From Buchnera aphidicola (Aphis nasturtii) (lineage in GTDB: Bacteria > Pseudomonadota > Gammaproteobacteria > Enterobacterales > Enterobacteriaceae), in NCBI RefSeq assembly GCF_005083345.1, contig NZ_CP034888.1:397448-461447 (forward strand): a DNA stretch of 64,000 nucleotides. Reading direction: 5' to 3'. Positions 22,832 to 32,633 of this stretch are shown here, piece after piece (position 1 is the stretch's first letter; the number at the start of each line of letters is the position of its first letter). The notes under the pieces are model-generated. The model was not told where the DNA came from and made no database searches. It saw nothing but the letters and a program-made list of their open reading frames with translations. Position numbers and translations under genes: made by a program.

Positions 22832-23344
22832 GTAACATATACCTCGTCTTTTTTGTTCAAGAATATAAAAATATTATTTAAACAATACTAAAAATATTTA
22901 TTTAATTTTTTTTAAAATAAAATATATTTTTGAAAAAGATTCAATTTTTTTTTAAAATTAAATTATTCATATATTTTAATAAAGAAAGTTAGTAATATTA
23001 GTTTATCGTTGATAAAATCTAATAAAATTAAAAAATTAAAAATTTTCATACTTTTTGTTACATACTAGATAACATTTAAATTATTTCCTATTAAATTGTT
23101 TTAAATCTAAATAATTTATAATCTTTTTAAAAGCATGAATTTTTTAATAAAATATTAACCGAAAAATAAATGTATCTATCTTAATGTAAAAAATAAAATT
23201 TATCAAAAATTTCAATTTTTTTAAGAACAAGCTATTTATTGAGCCTGAGTAAAGAAGTTGACGAAAAAGATTTAAAATATATTCCTATATATAAAATTGA
23301 AAAATTTTTATATTTTAACAAAATTAATTTACAGTATATTTAAA
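22832..23344. other. 513-bp gene-free divergent spacer between greA and ibaG
   Basis: This is the longest stretch without a gene in the window. It is nearly all A/T with many stops. In E. coli ibaG follows the mla phospholipid-transport genes, none of which is recognisable here, so this may be their eroded remnant. A short patch at about 23238-23280 reads without stops in one frame (LSKEVDEKDLKYIP) and is less AT-rich, but I cannot match it to a family. Promoters for both flanking genes must lie here; none can be named. Confidence 0.6.
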
Positions 23345-23596
23345 ATGAATAATGAAAAAATAATATCAATATTAAATCAAAAATTAACCTTAGAAAAAAT
23401 ATATGCCACAGGAGATAGTAATCATATCAAAATAATCGCAGTAGGAGATATATTTAAGGGAATGAACCAAGTAAAAAGACAACAAATAATTTATTCGCCT
23501 TTAATAAATATGATTATAGAAAAAAAAATTCATGCTGTATCTATCACAACATATACAATAGAAGAATGGAAAAAAAACAAAAAAAATCTTAGTTAA
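23345..23596 (+). CDS. ibaG: BolA-family protein IbaG
   Basis: Small BolA-like protein (formerly YrbA) that partners monothiol glutaredoxin in iron-sulfur trafficking in E. coli; its exact role is unsettled. I set the start at ATG 23345 (MNNEKIISILNQKL), giving 83 residues in line with the E. coli protein; an upstream in-frame ATG (23297) would add 16 poorly conserved residues. The BolA signature region (KIIAVGDIFKGMNQVKRQQ) and HAVSITTYTIEEW are conserved. It precedes murA by 33 bp, as in E. coli. Confidence 0.92.
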   Translation: MNNEKIISILNQKLTLEKIYATGDSNHIKIIAVGDIFKGMNQVKRQQIIYSPLINMIIEKKIHAVSITTYTIEEWKKNKKNLS

Positions 23597-23629
23597 GTAT
23601 TTTAAAAATTAATAGAGATTCGATAATGA

Positions 23630-24895
23630 ATGAATAAAATATACATAGAAGGCAATAAAAAATTAAATGGTAATGTTTTAATTTCTGGTTCTAAAAATGC
23701 TGCTTTACCTATTTTATTTATGACAATATTAACAAAAGAAAAAATTGAAATAAATAATGTTCCACAAATCCAAGATATTAGCATAGCAGTTAAATTACTT
23801 AAATCTTTAGGAGCAAAAATAAAAAATAAAAATAAAATTTTATATATTGATACAAGTAATATTAATATATATTACGCGCCATATCATCTAATAAAACAAA
23901 TAAGAGCATCTATTTGGATGTTAAGCCCTCTTTTAATGCGTTTTGGTAAAGCTAAGATATTTTTTCCGGGCGGGTGTGACATAGGTTTTAGACCTATTGA
24001 TCTTCATTTAAAAGGTTTAATAGCACTAGGAGCTAAAATCATAAAAAAAGAGAATTGTATTATTGCAATTGCTCAAAAACCTCTTCAGGGAAAGCATATT
24101 TATATGGAAAAAATTAGCGTTGGAGCAACTATTACTGTTATGAGCGCAGCAACGTTAGCAGAAGGTTTAACAATTATCGAAAATGCCGCTCAAGAACCGG
24201 AAATTATTGATGTAGCGACGTTCTTGAATACCTTAGGAGCTAATATTAGTGGTGCAGGAAGTAATAAAATATATGTAACAGGTGTTGTTAGGTTGCGTGG
24301 AGGTTATCATAAAGTGATGCCAGACAGAATTGAAACAGGAACTTTTTTAATAGCTGCTGCAATTTCTAAAGGATTAATTATATGCAACAAAACTGAACCA
24401 AAATACTTAAAAAATGTGTTAAAAAAACTATCTGAAACTGGCGCAAATATTACAATTGGAAAAGATTGGATTAAATTAGATATGAAAGGAAAAATACCGA
24501 AAGCAGTAAATATTTCAACATCTCCATATCCAGGATTTCCAACTGATATGCAACCACAATTCACTTTATTAAATAGTATTTCTCAAGGTAAAAGTATTAT
24601 TATTGAAAACATATTTAAAAATCGTTTTACTTATGCGAATGAATTAATTCAAATGGGTGCTAAAATAGAAGTTAAAAAAAATTATATTATTTGTAAAGGA
24701 GTTTCAAAATTATCTTCTAAAAATCTTTTCTCTACTGATTTAAGAGGTTCCGCTACATTAATTTTAGCCGGATGTATTGCAAAAGGAATTACAGTAGTGA
24801 ATAATATTCATCATTTCAAAAGAGGATATGAATCATTTCCGAAAAAATTAAATCAATTAGGTGCAAATATTCAATATGATATGAAATATATATAA
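23630..24895 (+). CDS. murA: UDP-N-acetylglucosamine 1-carboxyvinyltransferase
   Basis: First committed step of peptidoglycan synthesis: transfers enolpyruvate from PEP to UDP-GlcNAc. It has 421 residues (E. coli 419). The N-terminal SGSKNAALPI segment and catalytic cysteine (FFPGGCDIGFRP, equivalent to C115, the fosfomycin target) are intact. The two inside-out domains repeat as expected (PDRIETGTFL; RGSATLILAGC). With GlmM it supplies the two ends of early murein synthesis seen in this window. The ATG at 23626 opens only a four-codon frame, so 23630 is the start. Confidence 0.97.
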   Translation: MNKIYIEGNKKLNGNVLISGSKNAALPILFMTILTKEKIEINNVPQIQDISIAVKLLKSLGAKIKNKNKILYIDTSNINIYYAPYHLIKQIRASIWMLSPLLMRFGKAKIFFPGGCDIGFRPIDLHLKGLIALGAKIIKKENCIIAIAQKPLQGKHIYMEKISVGATITVMSAATLAEGLTIIENAAQEPEIIDVATFLNTLGANISGAGSNKIYVTGVVRLRGGYHKVMPDRIETGTFLIAAAISKGLIICNKTEPKYLKNVLKKLSETGANITIGKDWIKLDMKGKIPKAVNISTSPYPGFPTDMQPQFTLLNSISQGKSIIIENIFKNRFTYANELIQMGAKIEVKKNYIICKGVSKLSSKNLFSTDLRGSATLILAGCIAKGITVVNNIHHFKRGYESFPKKLNQLGANIQYDMKYI

Positions 24896-24977
24896 TAATA
24901 TTTCAACTTTCTAATTTATACAAGGAATTATTAATCTTTTATTAATTAAAAACAAATAAACATCATTGGAGTGTTAT

Positions 24978-25298
24978 ATGTATGCAGTTTTTTTAAGTGG
25001 CGGTAAACAATATCGAGTTAAAAAAAATCAAGTAATTCAAATAGAAAAATTAAACGATCCAACGGGTTCAATAGTTGAATTTAAAAATGTACTAATGGTT
25101 TCAAATAAAGATAAAACAGAAATAGGATGTCCTTTTTTAAATGGAACTAAGGTTGAAGCGTGTATTGAAAATCATGGGAGATCTAAAAAAATTAAAGTAA
25201 TAAAATTTAATCGTCGTAAACATTATAAAAAACAACAAGGGCATCGTCAACATTTTACTAGTGTAAAAATTATAAATATTAATCATATAGAGAAATAA
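24978..25298 (+). CDS. rplU: 50S ribosomal protein L21
   Basis: Ribosomal protein of the 50S subunit, binding 23S rRNA. I start at ATG 24978 ([14 protein letters not shown]), identical in register to E. coli, giving 106 residues (E. coli 103). An in-frame ATG four codons earlier lacks a ribosome-binding site, while GGAG sits 8-9 nt before 24978. The conserved [17 protein letters not shown] block is present. rpmA follows by one base. Confidence 0.97.
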   Translation: MYAVFLSGGKQYRVKKNQVIQIEKLNDPTGSIVEFKNVLMVSNKDKTEIGCPFLNGTKVEACIENHGRSKKIKVIKFNRRKHYKKQQGHRQHFTSVKIININHIEK

Positions 25299-25299
25299 C

Positions 25300-25554
25300 A
25301 TGGCACATAAGAAAGCTGGTGGTTCTACAAGAAACGGAAGAGATTCTCATGCTCAACGATTAGGAATAAAACATTTTGGAGGTGAATTAGTATCAGCAGG
25401 CAGTATTATTGTAAGACAAAGAGGAACTAAATTTCATCCCGGAAAAAACACAGGTTGTGGCAAAGATCATACTATTTTTGCAATGATTAAAGGAAAAATA
25501 GAATTTAAAAAAAAAGGAATAAAAAAAAGAACATATATTAATATTATTAACTAA
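25300..25554 (+). CDS. rpmA: 50S ribosomal protein L27
   Basis: 50S protein whose N-terminal tail reaches the peptidyl transferase centre. It has 84 residues (E. coli 85). The start [20 protein letters not shown] is the canonical enterobacterial form with no N-terminal pro-sequence. It begins 1 bp after the rplU stop, so the two are translationally coupled, and is followed by an intrinsic terminator before obgE. Confidence 0.98.
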   Translation: MAHKKAGGSTRNGRDSHAQRLGIKHFGGELVSAGSIIVRQRGTKFHPGKNTGCGKDHTIFAMIKGKIEFKKKGIKKRTYINIIN

Positions 25555-25583
25555 AAAACATCAAAAAATTACTATTTCCAAAA

Positions 25584-25613
25584 ACCCCTTTGCTGAGGGG
25601 TATTATTTTTTTT
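25584..25613 (+). terminator. Intrinsic terminator after rpmA
   Basis: ACCCCT-TTGCTG-AGGGGT, a 6-bp GC-rich stem with a short loop, is followed by ATTATTTTTTTT. A clear rho-independent terminator closing the rplU-rpmA unit; obgE starts 48 bp later and needs read-through or its own promoter. Confidence 0.88.
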
Positions 25614-25652
25614 CTAAATACTTTTTAAAATTATAATTATTTTTTAAAATAA

Positions 25653-26663
<1,011 letters not shown>

Positions 26664-26735
26664 AATTTTTTTAAATTCATTTGTTTAATTTTTAATTTTT
26701 TAAAATAAAAATATAAAAATTATGAAAAATCAATG

Positions 26736-26771
26736 AAAGAACTCGGTTTATTATAAAAAACCAAGTTCTTT
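26736..26771. terminator. Bidirectional terminator between obgE and rpsI
   Basis: AAAGAACTCGGTTT pairs with AAACCAAGTTCTTT (one mismatch) around a loop of about eight bases, between convergent obgE and rpsI. The arms provide A and T runs on both sides, though neither strand has a long pure U-tract afterwards. Position and stem length support a shared terminator. Confidence 0.75.
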
Positions 26772-26794
26772 AAGATAACTATTATTATTTAATT

Positions 26795-27187
26795 TTAACG
26801 TTTAGAAAATTGTATTCGTTTCCTGGATTTACGAAAACCGACTTTTTTTCGTTCTACTTGTCGTGAATCACGTGTAACAAATCCAGACTTTCTTAATTCA
26901 CTACGTAATAATTGATCATAATCAATTAAAGCACGAGTAATTCCTTGTCTAATTGCACCAGCTTGTCCAGAAATTCCTCCTCCCTTTACTGTAATATAAA
27001 AATCAAAATTACTCATCATATCTATTAACACTAAAGGTTGCCGAACAATCATACAAGAAGTTTCTCGACCAAAGTAATCCTTCAACAAACGTTTGTTTAC
27101 AACTATTTGACCTGTTCCAGGTCTCAAAAAGACTCTAGCAGAAGAGCTTTTACGACGACCAGTTCCATAATTTTGAATTTTCATCAT
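26795..27187 (-). CDS. rpsI: 30S ribosomal protein S9
   Basis: 30S head protein whose C-terminal tail contacts P-site tRNA. It has 130 residues, equal to E. coli. [31 protein letters not shown] and the terminal RKRIQFSKR are conserved. Two consecutive ATG codons begin the frame; the first gives the E. coli length. It follows rplM by 19 bp in the standard rplM-rpsI operon. Confidence 0.97.
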   Translation of the reverse strand: MMKIQNYGTGRRKSSSARVFLRPGTGQIVVNKRLLKDYFGRETSCMIVRQPLVLIDMMSNFDFYITVKGGGISGQAGAIRQGITRALIDYDQLLRSELRKSGFVTRDSRQVERKKVGFRKSRKRIQFSKR

Positions 27188-27206
27188 GTATTTTAATATA
27201 ACCCTA

Positions 27207-27635
27207 TTAAATATTTAAAAATTGAGGACATTGCGCTATATGATTATGTTTTTCATCTGAAAAAACTTTTAACTTTTTTAACATTAAGCGCCCCAAGGGT
27301 CCTTTTGGTAACATCCCTTTTACTGCTACTTTAATAATTTTTTCTGGATTTTTTAATATAACTTCTGCAAATGTCAATTTTTTTATCCCACCAATATAAC
27401 CTGTATGATGATAATAAATTTTATTGCTCTTCTTTTTTCCTGTAACTAATACTTTAGAGGCATTTAAAACTATAATATAATCCCCAACATCAAGATGCGG
27501 TGTATATTGAGCTTTATGTTTTCCTCTAAGACGTAAAGACAAGGCACTAGCAAATCTTCCTAGGACTTTATTAGTAGCGTCAACATAAAACCAATCTCTC
27601 TTAATATTTTTTTCTTTGATTGAAAAAGTTTTCAT
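27207..27635 (-). CDS. rplM: 50S ribosomal protein L13
   Basis: Early-assembly 50S protein; in E. coli it represses its own operon. It has 142 residues, equal to E. coli. The core [30 protein letters not shown] and MLPKGPLGR are conserved. It is first gene of rplM-rpsI, divergent from pheA across a 288-bp AT-rich spacer. Confidence 0.97.
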   Translation of the reverse strand: MKTFSIKEKNIKRDWFYVDATNKVLGRFASALSLRLRGKHKAQYTPHLDVGDYIIVLNASKVLVTGKKKSNKIYYHHTGYIGGIKKLTFAEVILKNPEKIIKVAVKGMLPKGPLGRLMLKKLKVFSDEKHNHIAQCPQFLNI

Positions 27636-27876
27636 TACATCACCAATTAAAAATAATATATTTAAAAATAATACTATGATTAAAGTTAATAAGATAGAGC
27701 AATTATATTATCATCTATAATACCTATTAAAATATTTTTAAAAAAATATTTAACATTTTTTTTAAAAAACAACACATTTTTTTATATAAAAAATAGTATA
27801 TTATATATTCTATTGTTATTTTTATATCAAAAAATGAACACTAATTAAGTAAAAAATATTTTATTTTAATTTTAAT

Positions 27877-27915
27877 ATGAAACATATTAGATATTTAATA
27901 GGTGAAAACAGGTAA
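27877..27915 (+). other. Short open frame before pheA (possible relic of pheL)
   Basis: A 12-codon frame, MKHIRYLIGENR, ends 8 bp before the pheA ATG. The E. coli pheA leader peptide also begins MKHI and then has a run of phenylalanines. Here there is no Phe codon and no terminator hairpin, so phenylalanine attenuation could not work this way. The shared four residues may be chance. Confidence 0.25.
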
Positions 27916-27923
27916 AATATACT

Positions 27924-29069
27924 ATGTTGTCTAAAAATGATTTATTAAACTTTCGCAATGAAATTAACAATATTGATAAAAAAATAGTTATGTTACTTGC
28001 ACAAAGAAAAAAATTAGTATTAAAAATTGCTCAGTCTAAAATACAAAATAATCAACCTATACGTGATATAGATCGTGAAAAAAATTTACTATCTAATCTA
28101 ACTAGTTTAGGAAAAAAACAATATTTAAACACTAATTATATAAAACGTTTATTTCAATTAATAATTGAAGAATCTATACTTACTCAAAAAATATTATTAG
28201 AGAAATTTCAAAATAAAAAAAACACTAATACAATTATTGTTTCATTTCTTGGCTCTAAAGGATCTTATTCACATAGTGCTGTATCTAAATATGAAAAACA
28301 GAATGCACAAAAAATTATTAGAAAAGAATGTTCAAATTTCGAAGAAGTTGTTCAATCGGTTGAAAACAATGAGTCAAATTATGCTATTTTACCAATAGAG
28401 AATAATTGTTCCGGTCCTATTAATGAGATAATTAACATTTTAAAAAGTACAAATTTGTTGATTGTTGGAGAAGTTCATGTTGATATAAATCATTGCTTAT
28501 TAGCAATAGAAAACGTTGAATTTAATATTATTAAAAAAGTATATAGTCATCCTCAACCATTCAAACAATGTAGTAATTTTATTAGTAAATTTCCAAATTG
28601 GAAAATTAAATATACTGATAGTACAACTGATGCAATGAAAAAAATTATTAAACACAATAAAATTACTAATGCTGTTTTAGGAAGTGAAATAGGAAGTCAA
28701 ATTTATAAATTAAAAATTTTATGTAAAAATATATCAAATAAAACCAATAATGTAACTAGATTTATTTGTTTATCGAAAAAACCTTGCAAAATTTATTCAG
28801 ATATACAAGTCAAAACTACAATTGTATTTGCTTTAAAAGAAAAAACAAAAGAACTTTCTGAAATAATTTTAACTTTAGAAAAAAAAAGAATTATTGTAAA
28901 AATATTAACTTTTTATAATCCTAATAATAAAGAAAAAATATTTTATTTTGATATTGAAAAAAATTTATCATCTAATACAATACAAAATATTCTTAATAAA
29001 ATACAAAAAATTACTAAATTTATAAAAATATTAGGTTGCTATCCTAACAGAAGCAAACAACTATTTTAG
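27924..29069 (+). CDS. pheA: Bifunctional chorismate mutase / prephenate dehydratase
   Basis: Converts chorismate to prephenate and then phenylpyruvate, the committed route to phenylalanine. It has 381 residues (E. coli 386). The chorismate mutase domain (1-90) keeps the residues equivalent to R11, R28, K39 and RDIDRE. The prephenate dehydratase domain (about 105-285) keeps GSKGSYSH, PIENN and the catalytic TRF motif (VTRFICL). The C-terminal ACT domain (about 295-375) has lost the GALV and ESRP motifs of the E. coli phenylalanine-binding site (here around KELS and TFYN). Deregulated Phe synthesis for the host is the likely consequence. Confidence 0.96.
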   Translation: MLSKNDLLNFRNEINNIDKKIVMLLAQRKKLVLKIAQSKIQNNQPIRDIDREKNLLSNLTSLGKKQYLNTNYIKRLFQLIIEESILTQKILLEKFQNKKNTNTIIVSFLGSKGSYSHSAVSKYEKQNAQKIIRKECSNFEEVVQSVENNESNYAILPIENNCSGPINEIINILKSTNLLIVGEVHVDINHCLLAIENVEFNIIKKVYSHPQPFKQCSNFISKFPNWKIKYTDSTTDAMKKIIKHNKITNAVLGSEIGSQIYKLKILCKNISNKTNNVTRFICLSKKPCKIYSDIQVKTTIVFALKEKTKELSEIILTLEKKRIIVKILTFYNPNNKEKIFYFDIEKNLSSNTIQNILNKIQKITKFIKILGCYPNRSKQLF

Positions 29070-29180
29070 TTATATAATTCGTAAACATTTATAAATTTAA
29101 AATATTTTAAAAATTAATTAAAATACTTTAATTATAACACTACAAATAATTTAATATTAATTTATCAAAGAGTAAGAAAT

Positions 29181-30533
29181 ATGTTTAGTAGCTTAACTGA
29201 ACGTCTCTCAAAAAGTTTTCGTAATATTATCAATAAAGGAAGACTCACAGAAGGAAATATTAAAGATACCATAAGAGAAGTAAGAAAAGCATTTTTAGAA
29301 GCTGATGTTACATTATCAGTAATAAAAACATTTATAAAAAATGTTACAAATAAATCAATCGGTCAGGATATCAACAAAAGCCTTACTCCTGGACAAGAAT
29401 TTATAAAAATTGTACGACATGAATTGATTTTAGCTATGGGTGAAAAAAACAATGATTTAAATCTATCTATTTGTCCACCAGCAGTAATATTAGTAGTTGG
29501 TTTACAAGGAGTAGGGAAAACTACTACTACAGCAAAAATAGCTAAATGGATACAAGATAAACATAAAAAAAAAATACTTATTACATCAACTGATGTTTAT
29601 CGTGCCGCTGCAATCAAACAACTTGAAATTTTATCTAATCAAATTAATATAAATTTTTATGCATCTAATATTCATCAAAAACCAATTAATATAACAGAAG
29701 AAGCAATTCAATATGCAAAACTAAAACTATACGATATTTTATTAATAGATACAGCAGGACGTTTACATATTGATGAAATAATGATGGAGGAAATACAGCA
29801 AATACAAAATTTTTCTCAACCTATTGAAACATTATTAATAGTCGATGCCATGATGGGTCAAGATGCAATTAATATGGCAAAAAATTTTAGTAAATATTTA
29901 TCTATATCAGGTATTATATTAACTAAAACTGATAGCGATGCAAGAAGTGGAATTGCATTGTCAATGCGATATATTACTAAAAAACCTATTAAATTTATAG
30001 GAACAGGAGAAAAATTAACAAATTTGGAAATATTTAATTCAGAACGTATAGCTGATAAAATTTTAGGGATGAACCAAGTTATATCTATTATTAAAGATAT
30101 TGAAGAAAAAATTAATCAATCTCAAGCCAAAATTTTAACTAAAAAATTACAAAAAGGTCATAATTTTAATTTAAATGATTTTTTAGTTCAAATTAAAGAA
30201 ATGAGGAAAATAGGAGGATTAAATTATTTTATAGATAAGTTTACGAATAATAATATACCACATAACAACCCATTATTACAAAACGATAAAAATAATCTAA
30301 ATAAAATAGAAGCAATAATATATTCAATGACACCTAAAGAAAGAAGTGATCCATCAATTATAAAAGGCTCTCGTAAACGTAGAATTGCTTTAGGATCTGG
30401 AACAAAAATTCAAGATGTAAATAAATTATTAAAAAATTTTAATGATATACAAAAAATTATGAAAAAAATTAAAAGTAACGGAATTGGAAAAATTATTCGA
30501 AATATCAAAAATATGTTGCCCAAAAGTTTTTAA
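29181..30533 (+). CDS. ffh: Signal recognition particle protein Ffh
   Basis: GTPase of the signal recognition particle; binds 4.5S RNA and signal sequences and targets inner-membrane proteins through FtsY. It has 450 residues (E. coli 453). The N domain is followed by the G domain with GLQGVGKTTT (about 107-116), DTAGR and TKTDSDARSG. The M domain's RNA-binding motif is visible (GSRKRRIALGSG). The M domain has fewer methionines than in E. coli, with Ile and Lys instead. No 4.5S RNA gene was recognised here. Confidence 0.97.
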   Translation: MFSSLTERLSKSFRNIINKGRLTEGNIKDTIREVRKAFLEADVTLSVIKTFIKNVTNKSIGQDINKSLTPGQEFIKIVRHELILAMGEKNNDLNLSICPPAVILVVGLQGVGKTTTTAKIAKWIQDKHKKKILITSTDVYRAAAIKQLEILSNQININFYASNIHQKPINITEEAIQYAKLKLYDILLIDTAGRLHIDEIMMEEIQQIQNFSQPIETLLIVDAMMGQDAINMAKNFSKYLSISGIILTKTDSDARSGIALSMRYITKKPIKFIGTGEKLTNLEIFNSERIADKILGMNQVISIIKDIEEKINQSQAKILTKKLQKGHNFNLNDFLVQIKEMRKIGGLNYFIDKFTNNNIPHNNPLLQNDKNNLNKIEAIIYSMTPKERSDPSIIKGSRKRRIALGSGTKIQDVNKLLKNFNDIQKIMKKIKSNGIGKIIRNIKNMLPKSF

Positions 30534-30610
30534 AATATATTAAAATAATTGAATTTATTAATTAAACGAAAAGTATATTTTCATTATTAAACAAGTTTAA
30601 GGAGAAAAAA

Positions 30611-30868
30611 ATGGTAAGAATTCGATTAGCTCGATATGGAAATAAAAAACGTCCTTTTTATAAAATAGTAGCAGCAGATAGTCGTTTTTCTAGAGATGGT
30701 CGTTTTATTGAACAATTAGGTTACTTTAATCCGCTATCGAAAGATATCACTACTTCTATAAAATTAAATATTAATCGTATTATGTATTGGATCAAAAATG
30801 GAGCACAATTATCAGATCGATCTAAAAAACTAATTAAATCATTCAAAAAAAATAAGGAAATATTATAA
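30611..30868 (+). CDS. rpsP: 30S ribosomal protein S16
   Basis: 30S assembly protein. It has 85 residues (E. coli 82). The canonical N-terminus [20 protein letters not shown] and the segment [19 protein letters not shown] are present. AAGGAG lies just before the ATG. It begins the rpsP-rimM-trmD-rplS operon; its stop codon overlaps the apparent ATA start of rimM. Confidence 0.97.
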   Translation: MVRIRLARYGNKKRPFYKIVAADSRFSRDGRFIEQLGYFNPLSKDITTSIKLNINRIMYWIKNGAQLSDRSKKLIKSFKKNKEIL

Positions 30869-31392
30869 ATATAAAATTAAATAAACTAATCGATCCTATT
30901 TTAGTTGGTAAGATTGGAAAAGTTTACGGAATACTAGGTTGGATAAATTTTTTTTCTTTTACAGAAACTAAAGAAAAAATATTTAGTTATCTTCCCTGGT
31001 TTATTTTAAAAAATAAAACATGGGAAACTATTCAACTAAAAAATTGGAAACAACATAATAATCATTTTATTATTCAAATTAATAATATTGTAGATAGATC
31101 ATTAGCTAGTAAATGGACTAATACTGAGATTTTTATTGATAAAAGTCAACTTCCAAAACTTAAAAAAAATGAATATTATTGGAATGATATTATCAAATGT
31201 AAAGTATTTAATATACAAAATAAATACCTAGGAATAGTAACTGATTTAATCAGTCATGAATATAATGATACTCTTCTTATAAAGAATGATTTTACAAAAA
31301 ATAATAAAAAAATAATGATTCCATTTATTGCTGAAAAAATAGTAAAAAGTATAGATATCACAAATAAAATTATAAAAGTCCAATGGAATTAA
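30865..31392 (+). CDS. rimM: Ribosome maturation factor RimM with non-standard start codon
   Basis: 30S maturation factor that binds S19 and the 16S head. The frame encodes [19 protein letters not shown], the RimM N-terminal motif, then [26 protein letters not shown]...EYYWNDI and a PRC-barrel end [14 protein letters not shown]. From ATA 30865 it is 175 residues (E. coli 182). The frame opens at 30856 after a stop at 30853-30855 and contains no ATG, GTG or TTG before the conserved region; only ATT (30862) and ATA (30865, 30871) are candidates. I prefer ATA 30865: AAGGA lies 6 nt upstream and ATAA overlaps the rpsP stop as ATGA overlaps usually do. Confidence 0.88.
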   Translation: MNIKLNKLIDPILVGKIGKVYGILGWINFFSFTETKEKIFSYLPWFILKNKTWETIQLKNWKQHNNHFIIQINNIVDRSLASKWTNTEIFIDKSQLPKLKKNEYYWNDIIKCKVFNIQNKYLGIVTDLISHEYNDTLLIKNDFTKNNKKIMIPFIAEKIVKSIDITNKIIKVQWN

Positions 31393-32168
31393 AATATGAT
31401 ATATCAATCAAAAAAAAAGACAATCAAACATTAATATCATTTTATATCATTACCATTTTCCCAGAAATGTTTACTGCAATTTCAAATTATGGGGTAACTG
31501 GAAAAGCAATTCAAAAAAAAATTATTGATCTTAGTTTTTTAAATCCAAGAGATTTTACTGAACACAAATATAAATCTATAGACGATCGTCCTTACGGAGG
31601 AGGGCCAGGAATGTTAATGAGTGTAAAACCATTATATCTATCAATTAAACATGCAAAATCTTTGTTACAAGACGCTATAGTGATTTATTTATCTCCACAA
31701 GGAGTAAAATTAAATCAAAATAATATTTTTCAGTTAATTCAAAGAAAAAAAATTATTTTTGTATGTGGAAGATATGAAGGTATAGATGAAAGAATCATAG
31801 ATTCTTTAATAGACGAAGAATGGTCGATAGGGGATTATATAATTAGCGGTGGAGAGCTTGCTGCGATGGTAATGATAGATGCTATTTCCAGATTTATTCC
31901 TGGTGTGATTAATACAAAAAAATCACTAGAAAAGGAATCTTTTTATGATAATTTACTTGATTACCCACATTATACTCGACCAAAAAAAATTTATAATATG
32001 ACAGTTCCAAAAATATTACTTTCTGGTAATCACGATAAAATTCGTTTATGGCGTTTAAAAAAATCCTTAGAAAAAACTTTAGAAAAACGACCAGATTTAT
32101 TAGAAAAAAAAATTTTACAGAAAGAAGAAAAAATTATTTTAAATACATTTAAAAAAAACAAAAAATAA
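31383..32168 (+). CDS. trmD: tRNA (guanine-37-N1)-methyltransferase
   Basis: Methylates G37 of tRNAs reading CNN codons and prevents +1 frameshifting; SPOUT-class trefoil-knot enzyme. It has 261 residues (E. coli 255). IFPEMFTAI, DDRPYGGGPGM, CGRYEGIDERII and IGDYIISGGELAAM are conserved. The ATG at 31383 overlaps the end of rimM by 10 bp and adds about 18 residues before the family start. An ATG at 31396 is better placed after TGGA but would need one extra A in the A9 run at 31410-31418. Either start gives the same core. Confidence 0.95.
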   Translation: MELKYDISIKKKDNQTLISFYIITIFPEMFTAISNYGVTGKAIQKKIIDLSFLNPRDFTEHKYKSIDDRPYGGGPGMLMSVKPLYLSIKHAKSLLQDAIVIYLSPQGVKLNQNNIFQLIQRKKIIFVCGRYEGIDERIIDSLIDEEWSIGDYIISGGELAAMVMIDAISRFIPGVINTKKSLEKESFYDNLLDYPHYTRPKKIYNMTVPKILLSGNHDKIRLWRLKKSLEKTLEKRPDLLEKKILQKEEKIILNTFKKNKK

Positions 32169-32208
32169 AAATATCATTCACTTTTAATAATTTTATTTAG
32201 AGGTAAAA

Positions 32209-32556
32209 ATGACAAATATAATAAATAATATAGAAAAAGAACAACTCAAAAAAAATATACCTAATTTTCGTCCTGGAGATACAGTAGAAGTGAAAGTATG
32301 GGTAATTGAAGGAGCTAAAAAACGTTTGCAATCTTTTGAAGGTATAATAATTGCAATAAAAAATCGATCTTTAAATTCATCTTTTACTATACGTAAATTT
32401 TCAAATGGAGAAGCTGTAGAACGAGTTTTTCAAACTCATTCTTATAACATTGATAATATTATTGTAAAAAGAAAAGGATTAGTTAGAAAATCAAAATTAT
32501 ATTATCTTAGAACACGTACTGGAAAATCTGCTAGAATTAAAGAAAAAATTAAGTAA
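32209..32556 (+). CDS. rplS: 50S ribosomal protein L19
   Basis: 50S protein at the 30S-50S interface. It has 115 residues, equal to E. coli. The core [29 protein letters not shown]-like [12 protein letters not shown] and [18 protein letters not shown] are conserved. GAGGT lies just before the ATG. It is the last gene of the rpsP operon. Confidence 0.97.
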   Translation: MTNIINNIEKEQLKKNIPNFRPGDTVEVKVWVIEGAKKRLQSFEGIIIAIKNRSLNSSFTIRKFSNGEAVERVFQTHSYNIDNIIVKRKGLVRKSKLYYLRTRTGKSARIKEKIK

Positions 32557-32576
32557 ATTTTTTAAAATAATTAATA

Positions 32577-32604
32577 TGCAGTCACGACGTTATTCTTGAC
32601 TGCA
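32577..32604 (+). terminator. Terminator hairpin between rplS and tldD
   Basis: TGCAGTCA / TGACTGCA is a perfect 8-bp stem with a 12-base loop, located between the convergent ends of rplS and tldD. The T-rich stretch begins about ten bases later (TAATTTTATATTTTTTT), so the U-tract is displaced. It probably serves rplS, possibly both genes. Confidence 0.65.
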
Positions 32605-32633
32605 CTAGAGTAATTTTATATTTTTTTAAAATT

